DNA of 17,154 bases from the NCBI GenBank assembly GCA_030639305.1, contig DAOWCY010000157.1:1-17154 (forward strand). Direction: 5' to 3'. Position 1 is the first letter of the stretch. Every line of letters begins with the position of its first letter. Below are positions 5,603 through 13,373 of this stretch, piece after piece. The notes beneath the pieces were generated by a model, which was given only the letters and a program-made list of their open reading frames with translations, was not told where the DNA came from and made no database searches. Source of the DNA: JAGLQA01 sp023135565. Its GTDB lineage: Bacteria > Acidobacteriota > Aminicenantia > UBA2199. Made by a program: the position numbers and the translations under genes.

Positions 5603-8600
5603 ATGTTAGAATCAAATCGCCTGGAAAAGTTGTGGATTGCAGCTGGTGACAAAGTTGAAGAAAGGGAATATTGGTTGGATAGGTTATCGGGAGAGCTGGT
5701 AAAAAGCGGTTTCCCTTATGATTATAAAGAAACAGTTTCGCCAACGGAGCCTTATACTATCGAGAATTTTAGTTTCGCGGATGATGTATCGGCAAAACTG
5801 TTAAGTTTAAGCACCGGTTCTGATATCAGGCTTTGTATAACCTTACTTACCGGCCTGATTATTTTAATTTATAAGTATTCAGGTTACCGGGATAAGGATA
5901 TTATCGTTGGTTCTCCGGTTGTCAGGGATGACGTTGGGATTGAATTTATCAATACTATATTGGCTTTGAGGAATCCTTTAGATGAAAATATGACCTTCAA
6001 GGAAACATTGCTCCAGGTGAGGCAGGGTTTTATCGAAGATCATGAGCATCATAATTATCCCATAGAAGTATTGATAAAACAGCTTGATATTACTTTTACA
6101 GGCGATGGTTTTCCTCTTTTCGACGCTGTGCTGCTGCTGGAAAATATTCATAAAAGAGAAGACCTGGACCATGTTAGACCTAATATCATTTTTTCTTTTT
6201 TAAGGACAGATGGCCGGGTTGCCGGGCATGTAGAGTACAATTCTTTGCTATACGAAAGGAGTACGATTAAACGGCTTACCGGTCATTTGGAAAGCCTTTT
6301 GCAGTCATCTCTTGCCGATGTGCAAATAAAGATAACCGACATCGATATATTATCGCCGGAAGAGAAAAAACAGTTACTATTCGAGTTCAACGACAGCGAA
6401 GTCGATTATCCCCGGGACAGGACGCTGCCGCAGTTATTCCAGGAGCAGGTTGAGAGAACCCCCGATAATATTGCTCTTGTCGGTGCTGCACCGGGAAGAG
6501 GTTTTGCTAACGAAGTATCCCTATCGTACAAGCAGTTAAACCGCAGCGCCGGTTTGTTGGCCGCTTCTCTAATGGACAGCGGCGTAAAACCCGGCAGCCT
6601 TGTAGGTATTATGGCAGCGCGTACGGTGGAGATGATCGTCGGCATATTGGGAATTTTAAAAACAGGCAGCGGTTATGTGCCCTTGAATCCCAAAGCCCCC
6701 GCTGCCCGGAATAAGTATGTATTGGAGGAGTGTAGAACGGACTTATTGCTCACCACCGGCGGCATATCGAGTAAAAGTAAAAAAGGAGCATTAGCCGGTT
6801 GGCCCGGAAAAATCCTTTGCTTAGATGAACTTGCCTCCGGCGGCCAGGGGGCGCCTTTTGAAAAAACTGCCCCCTGGACCCCCGCAAAAACTTTTGTTGA
6901 AAAAAAAGAGGCGGACGCCGGCAGCAGCTATATGTCCTATAAGTCCAATAAGTCCTATTCCACCCATTTGTCCTATCCCGCCTATGTCATTTTCACCTCC
7001 GGTTCTACCGGCAAGCCCAAAGGCGTACCTATCACCCACGCCAACCTATCGCCCCTGCTGCATTGGGGCTATAAGCATATGAAAATAACCCCCCGGGAGC
7101 GCACCTTACAAAATCTCTCTTATTATTTCGACTGGTCGGCCTGGGAAATTTTCATTGCCCTGACCATGGGCAGCGCCCTGCACATGATACCCGAAGAGGT
7201 GCTGCTGGACCCCCCCGGGCAACTGCGTTTTATCGAAACAAAAGGAATAACGGTTTTGCATATCACCCCCACCCATTTCCAGGCGCTGCTGAACCTATGC
7301 CGGGCCAGGGGGCGGAATTCGCTGGCCGGTTTAAGATGTCTGGCCATCGGCGCGGAGAAGTTGACCTATGATTTAGTAAAACGGACATTTGAGTCGGCAG
7401 CGCAGGAGTGCCAGGTATTTAATATGTACGGCCCTACCGAAGCCACCATTATGGCCGCCGTATTAGAGATCGACGGCAGTGACATAGAGAAGTATAAGCA
7501 TCTCTCCAGTGTTCCCATTGGCGGCACTATTGCCAACGCCGGCCTGTTGGTCTTAGATAAACATATGCAACTTTGTCCCATCGGTGTAGAAGGCGAGTTA
7601 TACATTGCCGGAGATGGGCTGTCCCGGGGTTATTTAAACAACCCGGAACTAACCGCGGAGAAGTTTGTTAATAGTTCATATAAGTCCTATAGGCCCAATA
7701 ATACGAAATTATATAAAACCGGGGACCGCTGTCGTTGGCTCGAAGACGGTACCGTCGAGTTTTTAGGCAGAGCAGACTACCAGGTGAAAATAAGGGGCTT
7801 TCGTATCGAATTGGGAGAGATTGAGAACCGCTTGTTGGAGCACGAAGAAATAGAAGAAACAGCCGTCATCGACAGGGAAAGGGAAAATGGAGAAAAGTAT
7901 CTCTGCGCTTATATAGTAGAACGGAGAACGGACGATCGAGCCGAAGGGCGCGCCTTTGGTACAGGATATCCAGGGGCATCCTCACGCACCGCGGAATTGA
8001 GGGAGTTTTTATCCGCGTCGCTGCCCGATTATATGATTCCCGCTGTGTTTGTGACCCTAAAAAGGATGCCCTTGAACCCCAACAAAAAGATCGACCGCAA
8101 AGCGCTCCCGGAACCGGGAATCGAGGCGCAGGCAGGCGCATATGCCGCGCCCCGGGGTGAAGTAGAAAAGAGACTGGCCGGGTTATGGGCCTCATCACTG
8201 GATATAGCGGTAGATCAGATCGGCACAAATACTAATTTTTTTGAAATCGGTGGGCATTCATTAAGAGCAGCCCAACTGGTCTCCAATATTCATAAAGAAT
8301 TTGAAGTGAATATACCCCTGTCCGAGGTATTTTCCAACCCCACCATCAGTGAATTGGGATCATATATAAAAGAAGCGGCAGAGGATAAATATTTTTCGAT
8401 AGAGCCTGTTGAGAGAAAAGAGTATTATGTCCTCTCATCGGCTCAAAAACGGTTATTTGTGCTGCAGCAGTTGGATACACAGGGAACCGGTTATAACCTA
8501 CCCTCATTGATTTCAGTAGAAGGTGAGTTGGATAGAGAGAAAATAGCCGGCGTTTTTATGGGATTGATTCGCCGACATGAGAGTTTTCGTACTTCTTTTA

Positions 8601-11600
8601 TAATGCTGCATGGTGAACCTGTGCAGCGGGTACACAGCCCGGAAGAGATCGAATTTGCATTAGAATATTTTGATTTAACCACAGAGGCGGGCACGGGCCC
8701 GCAGCCCATGAACGAGGGCGAAGCGCAGGTTTTGACTGATCCTTCATCACTCGCAATTCATAATTTAGTGCGCCGATTTATACGTCCATTTGATTTCACC
8801 CGTGCCCCGCTGCTGCGCGGAGGATTAATAGAACTGGAAGAAACGCGGCATATCTTAATGCTGGACATGCCTCACATCGTATCGGACGGTACTTCCATGG
8901 GCACCCTGCTGCGGGATTTTATGGACATCTATGCCGGTGAAGAACTGCCCCAATCCAGGATACAGTACAAAGATTTTTCTAACCGGCAAAACAGCCGCGG
9001 CATAAAAGAGTCGCTGCAGAACCAGGAAGCTTACTGGTTGAAACGTTTTTCCGGGGAAGCGCCGGTATTAGACCTGCCCACCGATTTCCCCCGGCCCGTG
9101 CAGCAGAGTTTTGCCGGTGATACGTTAAGATTCGAGTTAGGAACAGCGCAGACCAGCGCATTAAATGCCCTGGCCGCCGCACAGGAGGCCACTCTTTTTA
9201 TGGTGTTATTGGCGCTGTTTAATGTGCTGCTCGCCAAATTGAGCGGCCAGGAAGACATCGTGGTAGGTTCGCCTGTGGCCGGCAGGAGGCATGCCGGGCT
9301 GGAAGAGATCATCGGCATGTTTGTTAATACCCTGGCCTTACGCAGTTACCCCGAAGGGGGGAAAACTTTTAAGGAATTTTTAAGTGAAGTCAGGGAAGAT
9401 AGTCTGGCCGCCCTCGAGAACCAGGAATTTCCTTACGAAGAGCTGGTAGAGAAAGTTAAAGTGGCCAGGGATACAGGCAGGAATCCCCTTTTCGATGTTA
9501 TGTTTGCACTGCAAAACATCGACATATCCGGCCTGGAAGAAGATACGCCCGGAGCTGCCGGTAACCTGTCACTAAAACCTTTCACTTATGACTTTGGCAC
9601 AACGAAGTTCGATTTAATTTTCGCATGTGAAGAATCGGGAGAAAAAAAGGGAGACAACAGGAAATTAAATTTTGCAGTCGAATATTGTACCCGGTTGTTT
9701 AAAGAGGAAACCATCCGGCGGTTTATCGCTTATTTTAAGCGGTTAGTCGATGTAGTAAGCCGCACACCGGGTATTAAGCTGGCGGAGATCGATGTGCTGT
9801 CGCCAGGAGAAAAGCAGCAGTTACTCCTGGAATTCAACCGATTGGCGCCTGATTTTCCTATTGACAGGACTTTGCCGCAGTTATTCCAGGAGCAGGTAGA
9901 GAGAACCCCCGATAATATTGCTCTTGTCGGTGCTGAACCGGGAAGAGGTTTTGCTAACGAAGTATCCCTATCGTACAAGCAGTTAAACCACAGCGCCGGT
10001 TTATTGGCCGCTTCTCTAATGGATAGAGGCGTAAAACCCGGCAGCCTTGTAGGTATTATGGCAGTGCGCACGGTGGAGATGATCGTCGGCATATTGGGGA
10101 TTTTGAAAACAGGCAGCGGTTATGTGCCCTTGAATCCCAAAGCTCCCGCTGCCCGGAACAAGTATGTGCTGGAGGAGTGTGCTTGCGGTATGCTGCTCAC
10201 CACGGGCAGTGTGTTCAGCAGCAGCGATCAGTTGGCTGAATGGCCCGGAGAAACGATACTCTTAGAGCAGCTTGATGAGCTTAGATCCGAAGTGACCGGC
10301 GTTGACAGCAGCTATATGTCCTATAAGTCCAATAAGTCCTATTCCACCCATTTGTCCTATACAGCCTATGTCATTTTTACCTCCGGTTCTACCGGCAAAC
10401 CCAAAGGTGTGCCTATCACCCACGGCAACCTATCGCCACTGCTGCATTGGGGCTATAAGCATATGAAAATAACCCCCCGGGAGCGCACCTTACAAAATCT
10501 CTCTTATTATTTCGACTGGTCGGTCTGGGAAATCTTTATTGCCCTGACCATGGGCAGCGCCCTGCACATGATACCCGAAGAAGTGGTGCTGGATCCCTCC
10601 GCGCAGTTAGGTCTTATCGAAACCAAAGGAATAACAGTTTTGCATATCACTCCCACCCATTTCCAGTCGCTGCTGAACCTGTGCCGTACCGGGGGGCAGA
10701 ATTCGCTGTCCGGTTTAAAATGTCTGGCCATCGGCGCGGAGAAGTTGACCTATGATTTGGTAAAACGGACATTTGAATTAGCGGCGCAGGATTGCCGGGT
10801 ATTTAACATGTACGGCCCCACAGAAACCACCATTATGTCCTCCATGCTGGAGATCGACGAGAATGATGTAGAGAAATATAAGCGTCTCTCCAGTGTTCCT
10901 ATCGGCGCTGCCGTTGCCAACGCCGACCTGTTGGTCTTAGACCGGTACCTTGCCCTGTGCCCGGTGAATGTGGCCGGGGAATTGTACATTGCCGGCGAGG
11001 GGCTTTCTAAGGGTTATCTGAACGATATGGAAAAAACCTCTGCTGCTTTTATAAAAAATGTATATCAAGAAGAAGGCATAAGAGGAGAATGCCTGTACAA
11101 GACAGGCGACCGGGTCCGTTGGCTCGAAGACGGCACTGTCGAGTTTTTAGGCAGAACGGACCAGCAGGTGAAAATAAGGGGCTTTCGCATCGAATTGGGA
11201 GAAATCGAGAACCGGCTGTTAGAGCACGAAGAAATAGAAGAGGCAGCCGTCATCGACAGGGCACGGGAAAATGGAGAAAAGTATCTCTGCGCTTATATAG
11301 TAGAACGGAGAGCGGACGCTCACCCCGAAGGGTACGCCCCCGCCCCGGTATCTCCGGGGCCATCCTCACGCACCGCGGAACTGCGGGAATTTTTATCTAA
11401 TTCGCTGCCTGACTATATGATTCCCGCTGTTTTTATTACCCTGGAACGAATGCCCCTGAACCCCAACAAAAAGATAGACCGCAAAGCGCTCCCTGAACCG
11501 GGAATCGAGGCGCAGGCAGACACATATACGGCCCCCAGGAATAAAATAGAAGAAAAACTGGTGGAAATCTGGGCGGAAGATCTCGGTATCGAAAAAGATA

Positions 11601-13126
11601 AAATCGGTATTAACGCCAACTTCTTCGAGTTAGGCGGACATTCTTTAAAAGCCGCAGTAATAGTATCCAGGATAAATAAAGAATTAAATACCACCTTAAC
11701 ATTAAAAGACTTCTTCAGCGCACAGACCATAGCGGGATTGGCTGAGCACATAGAAACCGCGGCCTACAGCGAATATGAAGCTATACAGGCGGTGGAAAAA
11801 AAGACCCACTATGATTTGTCTTCAGCCCAGAATAGGTTATATATCTTACAGCAGATCGATTTGAACGACATAAGTTATAATATGCCGGCCGTCTTCTTAA
11901 TCCATGGTAAATTGGACAGGGATAAATTTGAAAAAGCCATTCAAGGACTTATCTACCGGCATGAAACGCTGCGTACCTCATTTTGCGAAATCCATGACAA
12001 AACGGTACAAAGAATAGAAGAACATGTTGATTTCAGGGCAGCGTATGAAAAAATAAAAAACGAAGAGGACGTAAAATACAGGCTAAAAGATTTTGTAAAA
12101 CCCTTCGATTTGAGCAGGCCCCCGCTGCTGCGGTCGGCGCTCCTCCAACTAAGTGAAGAAAAACATTTTGTTTTGTTCGATATGCACCACATTATATCCG
12201 ACGGTTCTTCCATGGAGGTGCTGATCGCTGAGTTTGCCCGTTTGTATGAAGGGAAAGACCTTATGCCGCTGCGTGTGCAGTATAAAGATTATGCGGCCCG
12301 GCAAAACCGGTATTTAAATGGAGAAAAATTTAAAGAACAAGAAAAATACTGGTTGAAGAAGTTGGACGGTTTTGAATTTACCCAACTGCCGGTTAATAAT
12401 GTTCAGTCTTATAAGCGGGTGGAAGGAAAACAAGCGGCATTGACTTTCGACTCCCCCGCTGCCGGAAAGATCGAAAGATTTTGTAGTAAATACAATATAA
12501 CGAAATTTGTATTTTTTATTACGGCTTTCCAGGTGGTGCTTTCCAGGGAGCTGGATCGAGCGGATATTACCATCGGCATCCCGGTATCGATCCGCAATCA
12601 TTTCGATCTCGAAAATCTTATCGGGATATTTTTGAATGTGGTCTTAGTTCGCGCCATCATCGATGAAGACGGTACTCTTTTGAATCAACTGTTAAAAAGC
12701 AAAGAAAACATCATCGACGCATTGGAGAACCAGGATTATCCATATGAATTGCTGAGCTTAAAAATGCGTGAGCAGGGGCATGTAAATAAAAAAGAACTGT
12801 TTAGTATATTATTTAATTATATCCCCCGGGATGGGGGCGGCAGTGTATCTACCGGCGATTTTGAAGTTCATGCTTATGAAACCGGTGAGGTATCGCCCAA
12901 ATATGATATGACTTTGTATGTTTACGATGAACCCGGTAGTACGCGGATGAACCTGGTATATAAAGCCAACCTTTACGATGAGCATACCATCGCAGCCCTG
13001 CTGGATGATTTGTTACATATTATCCGCGCTGTTTTAGAAAATGAAAAGATCGAATTAACCGGGCTCGCCTCTCCCGTGGATGAGGACACGGACGATTTCG
13101 ATGAGGAATTTGAAAAATATTATTAA
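5603..13126 (+). CDS. nonribosomal peptide synthetase 1: (half C)-A-T-C-A-T-C
   Basis: This 2507-residue multimodular cytosolic synthetase activates two amino acids and condenses them. Order: C-terminal lobe of a condensation domain only (about 1-255, no HHxxxDG); A1 (about 272-835; FTSGSTGKPKG at 464-474, FDWSAWEIF at 509-517); carrier T1 (GGHS, Ser886 takes phosphopantetheine); C2 (about 940-1380, active-site motif PHIVSDG with H1091); A2 (about 1421-1960; FTSGSTGKPKG from 1592, FDWSVWEIF from 1637); T2 (Ser2014); C3 (about 2069-2475, HHIISDG at 2195-2201); acidic tail DEDTDDFDEEFEKYY. By alignment to GrsA, both A domains give the code D-W-W-H-A-G-M-I-M-K, which shares positions with Ser-type and Thr-type codes but matches neither. 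AAGGA (5591-5595), 7 nt upstream, supports the ATG. There is no epimerase or thioesterase. The last C domain must work with the A domain that begins NRPS2. Confidence 0.95.
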   Translation: MLESNRLEKLWIAAGDKVEEREYWLDRLSGELVKSGFPYDYKETVSPTEPYTIENFSFADDVSAKLLSLSTGSDIRLCITLLTGLIILIYKYSGYRDKDIIVGSPVVRDDVGIEFINTILALRNPLDENMTFKETLLQVRQGFIEDHEHHNYPIEVLIKQLDITFTGDGFPLFDAVLLLENIHKREDLDHVRPNIIFSFLRTDGRVAGHVEYNSLLYERSTIKRLTGHLESLLQSSLADVQIKITDIDILSPEEKKQLLFEFNDSEVDYPRDRTLPQLFQEQVERTPDNIALVGAAPGRGFANEVSLSYKQLNRSAGLLAASLMDSGVKPGSLVGIMAARTVEMIVGILGILKTGSGYVPLNPKAPAARNKYVLEECRTDLLLTTGGISSKSKKGALAGWPGKILCLDELASGGQGAPFEKTAPWTPAKTFVEKKEADAGSSYMSYKSNKSYSTHLSYPAYVIFTSGSTGKPKGVPITHANLSPLLHWGYKHMKITPRERTLQNLSYYFDWSAWEIFIALTMGSALHMIPEEVLLDPPGQLRFIETKGITVLHITPTHFQALLNLCRARGRNSLAGLRCLAIGAEKLTYDLVKRTFESAAQECQVFNMYGPTEATIMAAVLEIDGSDIEKYKHLSSVPIGGTIANAGLLVLDKHMQLCPIGVEGELYIAGDGLSRGYLNNPELTAEKFVNSSYKSYRPNNTKLYKTGDRCRWLEDGTVEFLGRADYQVKIRGFRIELGEIENRLLEHEEIEETAVIDRERENGEKYLCAYIVERRTDDRAEGRAFGTGYPGASSRTAELREFLSASLPDYMIPAVFVTLKRMPLNPNKKIDRKALPEPGIEAQAGAYAAPRGEVEKRLAGLWASSLDIAVDQIGTNTNFFEIGGHSLRAAQLVSNIHKEFEVNIPLSEVFSNPTISELGSYIKEAAEDKYFSIEPVERKEYYVLSSAQKRLFVLQQLDTQGTGYNLPSLISVEGELDREKIAGVFMGLIRRHESFRTSFIMLHGEPVQRVHSPEEIEFALEYFDLTTEAGTGPQPMNEGEAQVLTDPSSLAIHNLVRRFIRPFDFTRAPLLRGGLIELEETRHILMLDMPHIVSDGTSMGTLLRDFMDIYAGEELPQSRIQYKDFSNRQNSRGIKESLQNQEAYWLKRFSGEAPVLDLPTDFPRPVQQSFAGDTLRFELGTAQTSALNALAAAQEATLFMVLLALFNVLLAKLSGQEDIVVGSPVAGRRHAGLEEIIGMFVNTLALRSYPEGGKTFKEFLSEVREDSLAALENQEFPYEELVEKVKVARDTGRNPLFDVMFALQNIDISGLEEDTPGAAGNLSLKPFTYDFGTTKFDLIFACEESGEKKGDNRKLNFAVEYCTRLFKEETIRRFIAYFKRLVDVVSRTPGIKLAEIDVLSPGEKQQLLLEFNRLAPDFPIDRTLPQLFQEQVERTPDNIALVGAEPGRGFANEVSLSYKQLNHSAGLLAASLMDRGVKPGSLVGIMAVRTVEMIVGILGILKTGSGYVPLNPKAPAARNKYVLEECACGMLLTTGSVFSSSDQLAEWPGETILLEQLDELRSEVTGVDSSYMSYKSNKSYSTHLSYTAYVIFTSGSTGKPKGVPITHGNLSPLLHWGYKHMKITPRERTLQNLSYYFDWSVWEIFIALTMGSALHMIPEEVVLDPSAQLGLIETKGITVLHITPTHFQSLLNLCRTGGQNSLSGLKCLAIGAEKLTYDLVKRTFELAAQDCRVFNMYGPTETTIMSSMLEIDENDVEKYKRLSSVPIGAAVANADLLVLDRYLALCPVNVAGELYIAGEGLSKGYLNDMEKTSAAFIKNVYQEEGIRGECLYKTGDRVRWLEDGTVEFLGRTDQQVKIRGFRIELGEIENRLLEHEEIEEAAVIDRARENGEKYLCAYIVERRADAHPEGYAPAPVSPGPSSRTAELREFLSNSLPDYMIPAVFITLERMPLNPNKKIDRKALPEPGIEAQADTYTAPRNKIEEKLVEIWAEDLGIEKDKIGINANFFELGGHSLKAAVIVSRINKELNTTLTLKDFFSAQTIAGLAEHIETAAYSEYEAIQAVEKKTHYDLSSAQNRLYILQQIDLNDISYNMPAVFLIHGKLDRDKFEKAIQGLIYRHETLRTSFCEIHDKTVQRIEEHVDFRAAYEKIKNEEDVKYRLKDFVKPFDLSRPPLLRSALLQLSEEKHFVLFDMHHIISDGSSMEVLIAEFARLYEGKDLMPLRVQYKDYAARQNRYLNGEKFKEQEKYWLKKLDGFEFTQLPVNNVQSYKRVEGKQAALTFDSPAAGKIERFCSKYNITKFVFFITAFQVVLSRELDRADITIGIPVSIRNHFDLENLIGIFLNVVLVRAIIDEDGTLLNQLLKSKENIIDALENQDYPYELLSLKMREQGHVNKKELFSILFNYIPRDGGGSVSTGDFEVHAYETGEVSPKYDMTLYVYDEPGSTRMNLVYKANLYDEHTIAALLDDLLHIIRAVLENEKIELTGLASPVDEDTDDFDEEFEKYY
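6416..8135 (+). repeat. duplicated adenylation-domain segment, copy 1
   Basis: This 1720-nt stretch encodes A1 and is a near-copy of 9863-11519. Blocks are identical over tens of bases, for example 6489-6541 against 9936-9988 differing at most at isolated sites. The similarity starts at the DRTLPQLF codons and stops abruptly just after the A10 motif, so the repeat coincides with one A domain. Within it, about 6741-6921 diverges strongly, and the 63-nt length difference keeps frame. Confidence 0.8.
6922..6976 (+). repeat. Ser/Tyr/Lys low-complexity insert in A1, 55 nt
   Basis: The encoded segment SSYMSYKSNKSYSTHLSY sits directly before the A3 nucleotide-binding loop. At DNA level it is built from TCCTAT and AAGTCC units. 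It is identical over 55 nt to 10306-10360 in A2, although sequence just upstream differs between the domains. A related short insert, SSYKSY, is encoded at about 7671-7693 before the A7 motif of A1 only. Confidence 0.75.
9863..11519 (+). repeat. duplicated adenylation-domain segment, copy 2
   Basis: This 1657-nt partner of 6416-8135 encodes A2. It has the same boundaries relative to domain motifs (before A1 core to just after A10). Differences are concentrated in about 10180-10305 and in the loop before the A7 motif (about 11030-11090), where copy 1 has an SYKSY-type insert and copy 2 does not. The flanking T and C domains are much less alike. Confidence 0.8.
10306..10360 (+). repeat. Ser/Tyr/Lys low-complexity insert in A2, 55 nt
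   Basis: An exact copy of 6922-6976 at the equivalent place, just before the A3 loop. A low-complexity linker would normally drift fast, so exact identity suggests a recent copying event or ongoing gene conversion between the two domains. Confidence 0.75.
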
Positions 13127-13373
13127 AGCGGACGCAGGCCTGCAGCCGGTAATGGCCCGGTAAAAGCTTAAGCAGCGCGGAAAAAAGGTTATCTATTAGT
13201 AGTTCTTCATGATGCGCGCCTCACCCGGAAACGAATGAAATTAAACAAAAGTTTTGATCAAACTTTTTCGAAAGTGCGGTATGCCGCGGCCCCCAACAAT
13301 TTTCAATGGGGGCGTCCCCCGGCAAGGCCGCCGGAGGCAGAGTAATTTCATGGTAGTAAAAGGAGAATAACGG
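13127..13373. repeat. intergenic hairpin-rich element between NRPS1 and NRPS2
   Basis: The 247-nt gap has no gene. It holds AAAAGTTT/AAACTTTT (13247-13267, 5-nt loop), GCGG/CCGC (13276-13287) and GCCCCC/GGGGGC (13289-13313, 13-nt loop). AACAAAAGTTTT (13244-13255) and CGCCGGAGGC (13329-13338) also occur, in the same order, in the korA-korB gap. A six-codon ORF at 13350-13370 overlaps the NRPS2 Shine-Dalgarno AAGGAG (13360-13365). The hairpins lack a clean T-run, so read-through to NRPS2 is plausible. Confidence 0.55.

Noticed and set aside
6821..7039. Gly/Ile-rich minus-strand open frame
   Set aside because: It is the antisense of the Ser/Tyr/Lys repeat and the A3 loop; the repeat alone explains its composition.
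7866..8228. 120-codon minus-strand open frame inside NRPS1
   Set aside because: It is antisense to the end of A1 and the start of T1, whose plus-strand motifs are intact; no RBS or recognisable domain.
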